The notes beneath the pieces were generated by a model. It saw only the letters and a program-made list of their open reading frames with translations. It did not search any database and was not told where the DNA came from. From Yersinia vastinensis (lineage in GTDB: Bacteria; Pseudomonadota; Gammaproteobacteria; Enterobacterales; Enterobacteriaceae): a DNA stretch of 64,000 bases. The DNA lies in contig NZ_CACVAF010000006.1 in NCBI RefSeq assembly GCF_902726565.1, positions 62,001 to 126,000 on the forward strand, in the 5' to 3' direction. The translations under genes were made by a program, and so were the position numbers. Shown one piece after another: positions 17,933-28,284 of this stretch (the stretch's first letter is position 1; the number at the start of each line of letters is the position of its first letter).

Positions 17933-18296
17933 AGTGTTATCCCTGGCTCGGGCGCGCTTGGAGCGCGCGAGTTAATCAAACGCAGGGCGGCATGATAACG
18001 AATTGAGGCGTCGGCCCCTAGTAAAAAGAATAAGAAAAAACAGAGTCAGTCGGTAATTCGTTGAACATTATTTCTGTCTGAAGAGATTCACATCGCACAA
18101 AGTACAAAATTGCCGGTGACAAAGATTGTGCCACGGCGCGGTATTGTCCAAACTGAATGATAGGATTCTTATTATTGTTAGAGCCTTTGATTGGTAGCGT
18201 TTTCAGCCAGAAACGGATTTATTGCTAATACTGAGGTATTAATAACAATTTTTATTAATAAAATAGAGAACAACCCTGTCAATGAGGTGAAGCACC
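17933..18296. other. rdgC-mak divergent intergenic region
   Basis: 364 bases without a credible gene. It should hold the divergent promoters; the mak-proximal 60 bases are AT-rich and GAGGTGA precedes the mak ATG. I checked GTTTTCAGCC near 18208 as a Cra half-site but the match is poor. Nothing else stands out. Confidence 0.5.
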
Positions 18297-19217
18297 ATGC
18301 GCATTGGTATAGATTTAGGTGGCACCAAAATAGAGGTTATTGCTTTAGCCAATGATGGACAGGAACTTTTCCGTAAACGGGTCGATACTCCCCGTCATAA
18401 TTACCAAGAAACATTGCAGGCGATTGCCGCTTTAGTTGCCGATGCTGAACACGCTACTGGAGAGCAGGGTAGCGTGGGGGTGGGAATTCCTGGCACACTC
18501 TCCCCATTTACCGGGAAGGTAAAAAATGCCAATTCTGTCTGGCTAAATGGTCAGGTTGTCGATAAAGATCTGTCAGGGCTGCTCACACGCCCGGTGCGTT
18601 TGGCTAATGATGCTAACTGCCTTGCCGTTTCTGAGGCGACTGATGGTGCCGGTGCTGGAAAGCATCTGGTGTTTGCAGCCATTATCGGTACAGGCTGTGG
18701 CTCTGGGATTGCAATTAATGGGCGAGTGCACGCCGGAGGTAATGGTATTGCCGGTGAATGGGGGCATAACCCGTTACCGTGGCAGAATGACGAGGAGCGG
18801 CAATATCAACAGGAAGTGGCTTGCTATTGTGGCAAAAAAGGCTGCATTGAAACCTTTGTCTCTGGTACTGGCTTTGCCACTGATTACTTTCGTCTGAGTG
18901 GTAACCCCCTTAAAGGACACGAGATTATCACCTTGGTAGAGCAAGGGGATGCTATAGCTGAACAAGCCATGGGTCATTATGAACAGCGTTTGGCTAAGTC
19001 GCTGGCCCATGTTATCAATCTGTTTGATCCCGATGTGGTGGTGTTAGGCGGAGGAATGAGCAATGTCGACCGCCTGTATAAAACATTGCCCGCTTTAATC
19101 AGCCCTTGGGTATTTGGCGGCGAGTGCCAGACGCCTATCCGTAAAGCATTGCATGGGGATTCGAGTGGGGTGCGTGGTGCGGCTTGGTTGTGGCCTACTA
19201 TTCCCCTTCGTCCTTGA
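18297..19217 (+). CDS. mak: Fructokinase (manno(fructo)kinase), ROK family
   Basis: Mak phosphorylates fructose and, more weakly, mannose with ATP. The 306-residue protein has the ROK N-terminal phosphate motif [11 protein letters not shown], the sugar-binding segments [11 protein letters not shown] and [10 protein letters not shown], and the zinc-binding ROK signature: His in EWGHNPLP plus [15 protein letters not shown]. It keeps the E. coli position next to rdgC and sbcCD. The stop codon lies at the first boundary of the tandem ERIC-like array, so the repeat starts directly at its 3' end. Confidence 0.95.
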   Translation: MRIGIDLGGTKIEVIALANDGQELFRKRVDTPRHNYQETLQAIAALVADAEHATGEQGSVGVGIPGTLSPFTGKVKNANSVWLNGQVVDKDLSGLLTRPVRLANDANCLAVSEATDGAGAGKHLVFAAIIGTGCGSGIAINGRVHAGGNGIAGEWGHNPLPWQNDEERQYQQEVACYCGKKGCIETFVSGTGFATDYFRLSGNPLKGHEIITLVEQGDAIAEQAMGHYEQRLAKSLAHVINLFDPDVVVLGGGMSNVDRLYKTLPALISPWVFGGECQTPIRKALHGDSSGVRGAAWLWPTIPLRP

Positions 19218-19222
19218 CGCTA

Positions 19223-19718
19223 CAGCGTTGTTAGCTGCACTCACTTACCCGAATCACTTACTGATGTAAGCTCATCGGGATGCATTCGTTTGCTGCCTAG
19301 CTGTAACGCTAATGACATTGGGGAATAGCGTTGCCCTTGACGGGGGCAGCGTTGTTAGCTGCACTCACTTACCCGAATCACTTACTGATGTAAGCTCATC
19401 GGGATGCATTCGTTTGCTGCCTAGCTGTAACGCCAATGACATTGGGGAATAGCGTTGCCCTTGACGGGGGCAGCGTTGTTAGCTGCACTCACTTACCCGA
19501 ATCACTTACTGATGTAAGCTCATCGGGATGCATTCGTTTGCTGCCTAGCTGTAACGCCAATGACATTGGGGAATAGCGTTGCCCTTGACGGGGGCAGCGT
19601 TGTTAGCTGCACTCACTTACCCGAATCACTTACTGATGTAAGCTCATCGGGATGCGTTTGTTTGCTGCCTAGCTGTAACGCCAATGGCATTGGGGAATAG
19701 CGTTGCTATTGAGGCGCG
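19223..19718. repeat. Four tandem 124-bp ERIC-like units
   Basis: Near-identical units begin at 19223, 19347, 19471 and 19595. Each holds the central ERIC-like hairpin: CCCGAATCACTTAC, a 4-base turn, then GTAAGCTCATCGGG, flanked by GTTAGCTGCACTCA and TTTGCTGCCTAGCTGTAAC. The remaining 44 bases per unit are an AT/GC-mixed spacer (GACATTGGGGAATAGCGTTG). The copies differ by only a few bases (for example GCTAATG against GCCAATG; the fourth has GCGTTTG for GCATTCG). The array fills the mak-sbcC intergenic region between two convergent genes. Confidence 0.9.
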
Positions 19719-19726
19719 CGGGGTGT

Positions 19727-22700
19727 TTAGTCACTGATCTTAAAAAGATTATCCAGACGACTGACACCCAGTCCATTGACTTTTTTGACTTTAATCTGCA
19801 CCGGAATTCGGTCTTTCATGGCTTCGACATGGCTGATAACTCCAATGGTTTTACCGGACGCATTCAGGCTATCCAGTGCATCCAGTGCCGTATCCAGTGT
19901 TTCTGCATCCAATGTACCGAAGCCTTCGTCGAGGAACAGTGAGTCAATACTGGTTTTATGGCTGACCAAATCGGATAGTGCCAAAGCCAGAGCCAAGCTG
20001 ACCAAAAAGCTTTCTCCTCCTGACAGAGTGCGGGTATCGCGGATTGCATCTGCTTGCCAAGTATCGACTACTTGTAGCTCCAGAGCATCACTGGTTTTGC
20101 GTTGCAATTGATAGCGGCCATGCAAGCGACTAAGTTGGTTATTGGCCAGATAAACCAGATGGTCAAGTGTTAAGCCCTGAGCGAATTTACGGAATTTATC
20201 ACCCTCTTTGGAGCCAATTAAGTGATTGAGATAACTCCAATCATCATATTGCTGCTGGCTACGTTCAATTTGTTCAAATAGAGCATGTTGGTTGCTACGA
20301 CGAGTGGCGTCTGTTTCTAGCTGATTACGTAATTCACCTTGTCGCAATGTAGTGGCTTTTAATTGTGCCAGTAACTGTTCTGATTGCTGCTGCAATATGG
20401 CCAATTCAGAGGTCTGCGAGACGCCCTCTGGGCAAGATTGTCTATATTGCTCCAAGGCTTCATTGGCTTGTTGCTGGCGGATATTGGCTTGTTGTTGACG
20501 TTCATTCAGCAGCTGTTTCAACTGCTGCAAACGCTGTCTTTCTTCTTCACTCAATAATGCTGCGGCTAATGCTTCTTTATCAGCAAATTCACTGCTGACT
20601 AGCGCCTGTTGCAGTTCAGTTTGGGCAGTTGTTGCGCGCTGCTGATTTTGTTGATGTTGTTGTTCTAATCCCGCCAGTTCACCCGAGAGTAAGTTAAGCT
20701 GAGATTGTGCTTGTTGCAGAGCCTGTGCGGCATTCTGCTGCGCCAATTCAGCTTGTTGCTGTTGCTGACGTAATAACTGGCGTACCTCGGTAACGCTGTT
20801 GTTACCAAACAGGGCTTGGCGTTGCTGACTTTGTTGTTGTAGTAGGGTTTCAGCTTGTTGCTGTTGTTGATTAATGGCAGCTAACTGATCGACATATTCT
20901 TGTAAATAGCGGCGCTCATTTTCAATCTGTGTTTCCAGTGCTTTTTGCCCAATTTCCAGCTGTTGTTGTTCTTGCTGGTGCTGGTGCCAGCGTTGATTTT
21001 CTTCTTCTCTTTGAGCTAACCAACTTTGTTGCTGGTCGGCTTCTGGTATCGACAGCGAAAATGCAGCTAAAGCAGTATCGAAATCTTGGCGCATTCTCGC
21101 CAGGTCGTTTTGTTGACGCTGATGTTGTACCAACAATTGTTGGTGAGATTGCTGGGTATCTTGTTGACGTTGAGTGACGAGTGCCAGCTGTTGTTGATGT
21201 TTTTGTTGCTGCTGTTCTACGTGAGCAAGTATATCTTTAGCTTGTTGATATGCTTGATTCAGTTTTTCATATTCGGCAAGTTTTTGCTGGCAGGTTTGTT
21301 CTGATTGTTCTTGTTGCTCCAGCCAAGCTGATAAGGCTGCCGTGTCATTTAATGCCAATGTCAGTGCCAGTGGTTTTATCCACATTTGCCAGCGCTGTTG
21401 ATAATCGGCCAGCTGTTGCTTGCTGTGCTGTAACTCTTGCTCTAGGTGTTGAAGTTGCTGAAGCAGGCTTTGAGTCTGAGCACTGAGTTCGGAACCTTCC
21501 GTCGATAATTTCTCAACGTATTGACGCTGTTTATCAACACGTTGGGCAGTTTCAGAGGGTTTTACCGTCTGATATTTAGTCACTGCTGGGTGATCCAATG
21601 CGCCACACAATGGGCATGCTTCTCCCGGTTGCAGTTTGGCTCTTTCTGCCTCGAGTCGAACTATCTGATTTTCGCGATCCAGTAGGGATTCCAAATCCGT
21701 CAGATGTTGTTTTTGTTGTTTGTATAACTGACGTTTTTCCGCTAACTGTTTTTCCAGTATTGCTAGCTGTTGCTGTTGGTGAGCAAATTGCTGCTGCTGC
21801 TTATCGTGTTGCGCCTGAACTTGCTGCGCCAAGGGTGATAACGCGGCTAATTGTTGTCTCACTGATCGTTGTTGCTGAAGTTCATTCAACTGTTGGCGTA
21901 ATTGTGTAGAAGGTTGGGATTGTTCAAGTGCCGAGAGTTGTTGCTGGATGCTACCTGCCTGCAAATTAGCTTGTACTAATGCCGTTTGTTGCTGCTTATC
22001 TTGTTCATTCAGTGTGGCAATTTGCTGCTGTAATGCGTTGAGCAATGTGACCTGTTGTTGTAATTGTTGCTCGCTTTCAACTGATAGTCGTTGTTGCGTT
22101 TGCAATTGGCGAAACTGTTCACGCCACAAAGGAAGGCTTTTTTCCCAGTGCTGATGATGTGCATGTTGGTGCGAATATTCGGAAAGTTGTTGCAGGCGCT
22201 GATGAGTTTGCCGCAACTGCTGTTCATTAAGTTCGAGTTGTTGTCTGCTTTGTTTTTCTTTACCACGCAATTGCTGCAACTGTGTGGCAAATTGCGCTAA
22301 TAAATGCTGTTGCTGAACAACAAGGTTATCCAGTGGAACCACTTTTTGTTCGATCAGCGTTTCTTGTTCATATTGCCTGGTGGTTTGTTGTTGGCGAGCA
22401 AGGTTGGCTTTTTCCAGAGCCAGAGCTAACGGAGTCAGTTGCGTTTGAAGTTGATGCTGCTGTTGGGTCAGCGTAGCCATGCGTTGTTGTAATTGTTGTA
22501 AATCTTGCAAGCTACGTGAGCATTCGTGTAGTAAAGGGCGCAATTTCTCCGCGGGCTCACTACGAGCGAGCCGCTGTAATTCAGGTTGAGCTTGTTGGTA
22601 TTCTTGCTCAATGAGCTTTTGTTGCTGTTGATATTCGAGCAAGTTTTTTTGCTGCTGTTGCCAACCTGTTAGCCAGTTTATGTGGTTCTGATTTACCCGT

Positions 22701-23413
22701 TGATCTAAAGTGAGTTGCTTTTCTTGTTCACTCAGAGCGTCTAATTGTTGGGTCAGTTCTAAGCGCTGTTCTTCATTGAGTAGTTCAATGCCACTGGCGC
22801 GCTGGTGTAAGGCATCTAACGAAATTTTGGCTTGCTTATGTTGTTCAAATACATACTCAGATAAGCGCCCATAGATATCAGTACCGGTTAATTCTTCTAA
22901 TAATTCAGCGCGGTCATTGGCGTCGGCATTGAGAAAAGCGGCAAATTGCCCTTGTGATAGCATCATGGATTTGGTAAACCGGCCAAAATCCAGCCCAGTG
23001 ATTGCTGCAATCATATCCAGTTTATCACGCACTTTATCAGCCAGAATTTTGCCGTCTTCGCAAAGTGCCAGCTCAACTTTGGGGGCTTGTAGATTTCCTT
23101 CCGGGCTATTTTTAGCGCGGCGCTGGCTCCAGAATGCGCGATAACGGATATTTTGTACTTCAAACTCAACTTCAGCCAGTGACTCTGCAGTGTGGCGTGT
23201 CATCAACTCATTATGACTTGGCGTGACCGTCAGGCGCGGAGTCTGGTGGTATAGCGCAAGGCAAATTGCATCCAGCAGAGTGGTTTTACCTGCTCCGGTG
23301 GGGCCAGTGATGGCGAATAACCCGTTGCTGGCGAAAGGCTCTGCAGTGAAATCTATTTTCCACTCTCCTTGCAGAGAATTAATGTTTTTCAGGCGCAGGC
23401 TTAAAATCCTCAT
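19727..23413 (-). CDS. sbcC: SbcC, ATPase subunit of the SbcCD nuclease
   Basis: SbcC is the Rad50-like SMC-type ATPase that works with SbcD to cleave DNA hairpins and protein-blocked ends. Visible are the Walker [10 protein letters not shown] (residues 37-45), long coiled coils either side of a zinc hook CPLCG near the middle, the ABC signature [18 protein letters not shown] and Walker [13 protein letters not shown]. At 1228 residues it is about 180 longer than the 1048-residue E. coli protein. The extra length lies in extremely Gln-rich coiled coils with many runs of three to five Q. The start overlaps the sbcD stop by 4 bases, so the pair is translationally coupled. Confidence 0.97.
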   Translation of the reverse strand: MRILSLRLKNINSLQGEWKIDFTAEPFASNGLFAITGPTGAGKTTLLDAICLALYHQTPRLTVTPSHNELMTRHTAESLAEVEFEVQNIRYRAFWSQRRAKNSPEGNLQAPKVELALCEDGKILADKVRDKLDMIAAITGLDFGRFTKSMMLSQGQFAAFLNADANDRAELLEELTGTDIYGRLSEYVFEQHKQAKISLDALHQRASGIELLNEEQRLELTQQLDALSEQEKQLTLDQRVNQNHINWLTGWQQQQKNLLEYQQQQKLIEQEYQQAQPELQRLARSEPAEKLRPLLHECSRSLQDLQQLQQRMATLTQQQHQLQTQLTPLALALEKANLARQQQTTRQYEQETLIEQKVVPLDNLVVQQQHLLAQFATQLQQLRGKEKQSRQQLELNEQQLRQTHQRLQQLSEYSHQHAHHQHWEKSLPLWREQFRQLQTQQRLSVESEQQLQQQVTLLNALQQQIATLNEQDKQQQTALVQANLQAGSIQQQLSALEQSQPSTQLRQQLNELQQQRSVRQQLAALSPLAQQVQAQHDKQQQQFAHQQQQLAILEKQLAEKRQLYKQQKQHLTDLESLLDRENQIVRLEAERAKLQPGEACPLCGALDHPAVTKYQTVKPSETAQRVDKQRQYVEKLSTEGSELSAQTQSLLQQLQHLEQELQHSKQQLADYQQRWQMWIKPLALTLALNDTAALSAWLEQQEQSEQTCQQKLAEYEKLNQAYQQAKDILAHVEQQQQKHQQQLALVTQRQQDTQQSHQQLLVQHQRQQNDLARMRQDFDTALAAFSLSIPEADQQQSWLAQREEENQRWHQHQQEQQQLEIGQKALETQIENERRYLQEYVDQLAAINQQQQQAETLLQQQSQQRQALFGNNSVTEVRQLLRQQQQQAELAQQNAAQALQQAQSQLNLLSGELAGLEQQHQQNQQRATTAQTELQQALVSSEFADKEALAAALLSEEERQRLQQLKQLLNERQQQANIRQQQANEALEQYRQSCPEGVSQTSELAILQQQSEQLLAQLKATTLRQGELRNQLETDATRRSNQHALFEQIERSQQQYDDWSYLNHLIGSKEGDKFRKFAQGLTLDHLVYLANNQLSRLHGRYQLQRKTSDALELQVVDTWQADAIRDTRTLSGGESFLVSLALALALSDLVSHKTSIDSLFLDEGFGTLDAETLDTALDALDSLNASGKTIGVISHVEAMKDRIPVQIKVKKVNGLGVSRLDNLFKISD

Positions 23414-24648
23414 GCGGATTGCTCCTCTGCTGCATCTTTATCTTGTGTAATGTCTTCAACAACCTGATTGAACATCTGGCGCATACGCTGTTGGCGAGGT
23501 TCGGCGAGGTCTATCTCCAACGCGAGTCTACGTTCAAATACATCGGAAACACTTAGTTCATTGAGGGTCTCTTTTTCCTGTCGCTCAATACTGCTATTTC
23601 GTTGTTCCTTACTGCGGCGCAATAGCACCACTTCAACAGGGAGGTCTGCGGCAAGAGCCTGAATTCGTCTTTGAATATCAGTGAGGTAGTCTTGAGTGGC
23701 AACTTCGATATCTAGCCATACCGGCAACCCCTGATGGTCAGTAAATTTAGCCAGTTGATGCTCTATTTGTTGTAAATCGCCTTTAATTAGCTGCATTGGT
23801 TGAAATTGTGGAATAAACAGCGGGGTTACTGATGACAGGACCTGCTGCTTAAACTCCACCAGATAGACACTTTTTTCTTTGCTTAACTCGTCAAAGCTCA
23901 AGGCTATTGGCGAGCCGCTGTAACGAATATGCTCGGTTTTTGCGACCTGTTGGGCGCGATGAATATGGCCCAAAGCAATGTAATCGGCTGGTGGGAAAGC
24001 GTGTGCAGGGAAGGCATCCAATGTCCCGATGTAAATATCACGAACTGAATCACTTGTGGTCACGCCTACCGTGGTTAAGTGGCCAGTAGCAATAATAGGT
24101 AAAGATAGGCTGAGCTTCGTTCGCAGTTCAACTGCTTGCTGATAGAGCGCGTGATAATGATTAGCAATGGCTTCTTGCAACGCTAACTGTTTTTGTCCGC
24201 CAGATTCACCAGCTTGGCTGGTTACTAAATCTCGAGGACGCAAGAAAGGAATAGCGCATAGCAACGCGGCAGGCTGATGTTGGCGATCTTTCAAGATAAT
24301 GATTTGTTGCTCCAGTTGGTTGCTGGCGCAGGATATTACCGTGGTATTTAAATAGGAAAGCAAACCCCGAGATTCATTGAGTGTTGATACTGAATCGTGA
24401 TTCCCCCCCAGCACGACTAATTGGCACCCTGTGGGTTGGAGTTCGACTACAAAACGGTTATATAGCTCACGGGCATAGCTGGGAGGAGAACCTGTATCAA
24501 ATATATCACCGGCAACAATCAGCGCATCCACCTGATTTTCTTCGATCTGCTCAATAAGCCAATGCAGAAATGCCTGGTGTTCGGCTGCACGGCTTTTGGT
24601 GAAGAAATGCTGGCCCAAATGCCAGTCAGAGGTATGAATAATGCGCAT
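23410..24648 (-). CDS. sbcD: SbcD, nuclease subunit of SbcCD
   Basis: SbcD is the Mre11-like Mn-dependent nuclease partner of SbcC. The 412-residue protein has all metallophosphoesterase motifs: DWHLGQ with Asp8 and His10, [20 protein letters not shown] and LGHIHRAQ. The C-terminal 100 residues are the SbcC-binding cap region. It is about 12 residues longer than E. coli SbcD, with a charged tail. It is divergent from phoB and directly upstream of sbcC in one operon. Confidence 0.97.
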   Translation of the reverse strand: MRIIHTSDWHLGQHFFTKSRAAEHQAFLHWLIEQIEENQVDALIVAGDIFDTGSPPSYARELYNRFVVELQPTGCQLVVLGGNHDSVSTLNESRGLLSYLNTTVISCASNQLEQQIIILKDRQHQPAALLCAIPFLRPRDLVTSQAGESGGQKQLALQEAIANHYHALYQQAVELRTKLSLSLPIIATGHLTTVGVTTSDSVRDIYIGTLDAFPAHAFPPADYIALGHIHRAQQVAKTEHIRYSGSPIALSFDELSKEKSVYLVEFKQQVLSSVTPLFIPQFQPMQLIKGDLQQIEHQLAKFTDHQGLPVWLDIEVATQDYLTDIQRRIQALAADLPVEVVLLRRSKEQRNSSIERQEKETLNELSVSDVFERRLALEIDLAEPRQQRMRQMFNQVVEDITQDKDAAEEQSA

Positions 24649-24832
24649 AAATCTCCCGCTATGGCAGGTTATCTCTCATCGAATGGCGCTGATTATAAAC
24701 GCTGTTCGCCGGATGTCTCGGCTAAAAAAAGGTGATGGCGAAAATCTCCGAGGCGCTTCGCAAACTTGAGTGCTGTATTTTGCAATTAACATGAAATTAA
24801 TCACTATGCTTATTGCTCACGAGAGCGTGATG

Positions 24833-24862
24833 TTTTTCATAAAAATGTCACAAAACTGACGC
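24833..24862 (+). promoter_or_regulatory. Pho box and promoter of phoBR
   Basis: TTTTTCATAAAAATGTCAC-AAAACTGACGC gives tandem CTGTCA-like 7-mers 11 bases apart, as in the E. coli phoB promoter, followed by CATAATG as the -10. It implies positive autoregulation by PhoB. Confidence 0.8.
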
Positions 24863-24915
24863 ATAATGGCTCGCGGCATAACATAGTGACCACTAACTTA
24901 CTGGCAGGATTGATG

Positions 24916-25605
24916 ATGGCAAGACGCATACTTGTGGTGGAAGATGAAGCACCAATCCGTGAGATGGTGTGCTTTGTGTTGGAACAGAATGGCTACCAAC
25001 CGTTAGAAGCCGAAGATTATGACAGCGCAGTGGCGGGTTTGTCGGAACCTTTCCCTGATTTGGTGTTGCTAGACTGGATGTTGCCTGGTGGTTCGGGCAT
25101 CCAGTTTATCAAGCATATGAAACGTGAAGCACTGACACGTGATATTCCTGTGATGATGCTGACCGCTCGTGGCGAAGAAGAAGACCGTGTTCGTGGTTTG
25201 GAAGTAGGGGCGGATGATTATATTACCAAGCCTTTTTCGCCAAAAGAGCTGGTGGCACGAATTAAAGCAGTCATGCGCCGGATATCGCCAATGGCAGTAG
25301 AAGAAGTTATTGAAATGCAAGGATTGAGTCTTGACCCCTCCTCACATCGGGTTATGGCTAACGAGCAAGCGCTAGATATGGGGCCTACAGAGTTTAAATT
25401 GCTGCACTTTTTTATGACCCATCCAGAGCGTGTGTACAGCCGTGAGCAGTTGCTTAATTATGTCTGGGGCACTAACGTTTATGTAGAAGATCGCACTGTT
25501 GATGTGCATATTCGTCGGTTACGTAAGGCGCTTGAAATTGATGGTCATGACAAAATGGTACAAACCGTCCGGGGAACTGGATATCGTTTCTCAACGCGCT
25601 ACTGA
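24916..25605 (+). CDS. phoB: Phosphate regulon response regulator PhoB
   Basis: PhoB is the OmpR-type response regulator of phosphate starvation. From ATG 24916 it has 229 residues, the E. coli length. The receiver domain shows the acidic pocket Glu9-Asp10-Glu11, the phosphorylation site Asp54 in LLDWMLPG and Lys105 in YITKPFSP. The winged-helix domain includes [25 protein letters not shown] and the recognition-helix segment [15 protein letters not shown]. The frame extends 10 codons further without support. It lies 24 bases before phoR, behind its own Pho box. Confidence 0.97.
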   Translation: MARRILVVEDEAPIREMVCFVLEQNGYQPLEAEDYDSAVAGLSEPFPDLVLLDWMLPGGSGIQFIKHMKREALTRDIPVMMLTARGEEEDRVRGLEVGADDYITKPFSPKELVARIKAVMRRISPMAVEEVIEMQGLSLDPSSHRVMANEQALDMGPTEFKLLHFFMTHPERVYSREQLLNYVWGTNVYVEDRTVDVHIRRLRKALEIDGHDKMVQTVRGTGYRFSTRY

Positions 25606-25629
25606 GTTTTCAGTGCCGGAGAATTCGTT

Positions 25630-26946
25630 GTGTTAGAACGTTTATCGTGGAAAACGCTGGCTTTAGAGCTGGCTATTTTTTGTTTACCTGCATTATTGTT
25701 AGGTGCCTTTATTGGGTATCTCCCTTGGCTATTACTGCTTTCAGTGCTCGCCGCTTTAATCTGGAATTTCTATAACCAACTCAAATTATCTCACTGGCTG
25801 TGGTTAGACCGCAGCATGACGCCACCCGCCGGGCGTTGGAGTTGGGAACCTTTATTTTATGGCTTGTACCAGATGCAACTGCGTAATCGCCGGAGGCGTC
25901 GCGAATTAGCATTGCTTATCAAGCGCTTTCGCAGTGGTGCTGAATCATTACCTGATGCTGTGGTGATGACTACGATCGACGGTAATATTTTTTGGTGTAA
26001 TGGTCTGGCCCAGAAATTATTGTGTTTTCGTTGGCCGGAAGATAACGGTCAACATATTCTCAACTTATTACGTTATCCAGAATTCAGTCAGTATCTACAG
26101 CAACAAGAGTTTTCTCGCCCACTAACCCTGCAATTGAATAATGGTCATTACGTGGAGTTCCGTGTGATGCCCTACTCTGAAGGGCAATTACTTATGGTGG
26201 CGCGAGATGTCACGCAAATGCGTCAATTGGAAGGGGCGCGGCGTAATTTCTTCGCCAATGTCAGTCATGAGCTGCGTACACCACTGACGGTGTTACAAGG
26301 GTATCTGGAAATGATGCATGACCAGGAATTGTCTGGCCCATTACGCGAAAAAGCGCTAGGAACCATGCAAGAGCAGACCAAGCGAATGGATGGGTTGGTA
26401 AAGCAACTGTTGACGCTATCACGCATTGAGGCCGCACCTAACGTGGATATGAATGAGCAGGTCGATATTCCGCGTATGTTGAAAGTGTTGCAGCACGAGG
26501 TTCAGGCACTGAGTAATGGGCGTCATGAGATTACTTTCCGTATCAATGAGCAACTGAAGGTTTTTGGTAACGAAGATCAATTGCGCAGTGCGGTCTCTAA
26601 TCTGGTTTATAACGCGGTTAATCATACCCCTGAAGGCACAAAAATTGAGGTGTGCTGGCAGCAAACACCACAAGGAGCGCAATTTCAGGTCAGCGACAAT
26701 GGGCCAGGGATTGCTCCTGAGCATGTTCCGCGCCTGACTGAGCGCTTTTATCGGGTGGACAAAGCTCGCTCAAGACAAACTGGCGGGAGTGGGTTGGGGT
26801 TGGCTATTGTGAAACACGCACTGAGCCACCATGACGCGCGTTTGGATGTTATCAGTGAAATTGGTTTGGGTACGCGATTTATTTTTACCTTACCGAACCG
26901 GTTGATTGTTCCGACGGTTTTAACCGAGAATGCAGTCAAATCCTAA
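25630..26946 (+). CDS. phoR: Phosphate regulon sensor kinase PhoR
   Basis: A 438-residue membrane histidine kinase that phosphorylates PhoB when phosphate is scarce, under control of the Pst transporter and PhoU. It begins with two hydrophobic segments (residues about 10-47), then a basic region, a PAS domain (about 95-200, [16 protein letters not shown]), the dimerisation helix with His213 in [16 protein letters not shown], and the ATPase domain: N box [14 protein letters not shown]1 DNGPGI, F box [22 protein letters not shown]. The start is GTG. A PstS-like gene follows 6 bases after the stop. Confidence 0.97.
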   Translation: MLERLSWKTLALELAIFCLPALLLGAFIGYLPWLLLLSVLAALIWNFYNQLKLSHWLWLDRSMTPPAGRWSWEPLFYGLYQMQLRNRRRRRELALLIKRFRSGAESLPDAVVMTTIDGNIFWCNGLAQKLLCFRWPEDNGQHILNLLRYPEFSQYLQQQEFSRPLTLQLNNGHYVEFRVMPYSEGQLLMVARDVTQMRQLEGARRNFFANVSHELRTPLTVLQGYLEMMHDQELSGPLREKALGTMQEQTKRMDGLVKQLLTLSRIEAAPNVDMNEQVDIPRMLKVLQHEVQALSNGRHEITFRINEQLKVFGNEDQLRSAVSNLVYNAVNHTPEGTKIEVCWQQTPQGAQFQVSDNGPGIAPEHVPRLTERFYRVDKARSRQTGGSGLGLAIVKHALSHHDARLDVISEIGLGTRFIFTLPNRLIVPTVLTENAVKS

Positions 26947-26952
26947 GACTGC

Positions 26953-27951
26953 ATGGGCACCAAGTTGATGAGATGGGGAAAATGGGCGCTGTTGAATGCC
27001 ATGCTCTGCCTGAGTTATGGCGCATTGGCGCAACCGGTGGTATCGCCTACGGTGGCGGAGCAGCCATCATCGGTAGCGGCAAGCCACACCTTGTCTGGCA
27101 ATCTTTCCAGTGTCGGATCGGACACTTTGGCTAATTTGATGTCGCTGTGGGCGGAAGATTTTAATCATCACTACCCCGGTGTTAATCTGCAAATACAAGC
27201 GGCGGGATCCTCTACAGCCCCTGCGGCATTGGCTGCCGGGGCTGCTCAACTTGGTCCGATGAGCCGGCCAATGAAGGCTGCTGAAATCGCTGCATTTACT
27301 CAACGATACGGTTATCCCCCTCTTGCGGTTCCTGTTGCTGTTGATGCACTCGTGGTTTTTGTTCATCAAGATAACCCATTGAATAAAATTACTTTATCTC
27401 AGCTTGATGCTATTTTTTCGCAGAACCGCCGCTGTGGAGAGCCTCGTCGAATTGTGCGTTTTGGCGAATTGGGGTTAGGAGAGGGCTGGGCCGCTCGTTC
27501 CTTACAACTTTATAGCCGAAATTCAGCCTCTGGAACCTACGGTTTTTTCAAACATCGCGTACTGTGCGATGGCGATTTTATGGATAATGTCAATGAGTTA
27601 CCCGGTTCGGCATCCGTGGTGCAAGCCATCGCTGGTTCATTAAATAGTATGGGTTATGCCAGTATTGGTTTTCGTAATAGCGGGGTTAAACCATTATCAC
27701 TGTCTGCTAACGGTCAGGATTTTGTGATGCCGACGGCCGAAAATGTTAAAGATGGCCGCTATCCTTTGTCGCGCTATCTGTATATCTACATCAATAAAGC
27801 ACCTGGTCAGCCGTTAGAACCTTTGACTGCGGCATTTTTGGCACGGGTTTTATCACCTGAAGGGCAAAAAAGAGTGACACACGATGGTTACCTGCCGCTG
27901 CCCCCCGATATGCTGGCTCATACCCGAGAAGCGTTGGGTTTTGCTCATTAA
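26953..27951 (+). CDS. PstS-family phosphate-binding periplasmic protein
   Basis: A 332-residue exported protein with the PstS/SBP_bac_11 fold. It has a signal peptide (LLNAMLCLSYGALAQ), then SGNLSSVGSDTLANLMSLWAEDF, the phosphate-loop equivalents GSSTAPAAL and GPMSRPM, the YSRNSASGTYGFF block and GSASVVQAIAGSLNSMGYASIG. These Ser/Thr/Gly blocks fit phosphate binding. It lies 6 bases behind phoR, so it is probably made with PhoBR from the Pho box; in E. coli brnQ directly follows phoR. It is a divergent paralogue rather than the PstS of pstSCAB, and may serve as a high-affinity binder or phosphate sensor. That role is inference. Confidence 0.85.
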   Translation: MGTKLMRWGKWALLNAMLCLSYGALAQPVVSPTVAEQPSSVAASHTLSGNLSSVGSDTLANLMSLWAEDFNHHYPGVNLQIQAAGSSTAPAALAAGAAQLGPMSRPMKAAEIAAFTQRYGYPPLAVPVAVDALVVFVHQDNPLNKITLSQLDAIFSQNRRCGEPRRIVRFGELGLGEGWAARSLQLYSRNSASGTYGFFKHRVLCDGDFMDNVNELPGSASVVQAIAGSLNSMGYASIGFRNSGVKPLSLSANGQDFVMPTAENVKDGRYPLSRYLYIYINKAPGQPLEPLTAAFLARVLSPEGQKRVTHDGYLPLPPDMLAHTREALGFAH

Positions 27952-28284
27952 ATTGTTAACGGTTGGCTATAAATGATACAAATCATATGGCGTGTATTTC
28001 TCTAAAGCTGGCACGATTAACTGGTTTAGAGGGATTGTCTGGATGAAGACTCTGCTTTTGTGATCCTGACTTGCCTTTCTCCGCTATAAACGGTCTACTT
28101 ACCGCCGTTGTTGGCCTATTCCACCTGCAAATAACTTCAAAAACACTGCATACTGACGAAATAGATTGCTTATTAACCGCTGGAGTTTGCGTTTATCAGA
28201 GCTTTGTATCGTTTCGATCACGTCGGAAAGACCACAACTGAGAACTTTTTCTTTTGGTCATTTAACTAGGCAACGCACACCACT
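27952..28284. other. pstS-like to brnQ intergenic region
   Basis: 333 bases with no credible ORF. It must contain the brnQ promoter, but no clear -35/-10 pair, operator or terminator stands out. TTGTTAACGGTTGGCTATAAAT near the start of the gap could be a weak promoter. Confidence 0.4.

Noticed and set aside
18205-18225. Cra/FruR-like site GTTTTCAGCC before mak
   Set aside because: Spacing inside the motif is off by one and the second half is missing.
19223-19718. Possible CRISPR array
   Set aside because: The tandem unit is 124 bp with near-identical 'spacers' as well as repeats, so it is a tandem duplication of an ERIC-like element. No cas genes are near.
19703-23450. Many plus-strand ORFs of 60-110 codons opposite sbcC and sbcD
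   Set aside because: They mirror the glutamine-rich CAA/CAG codons of sbcC read on the other strand (Leu/Cys/Val-rich translations), lack ribosome-binding sites and overlap a secure gene.
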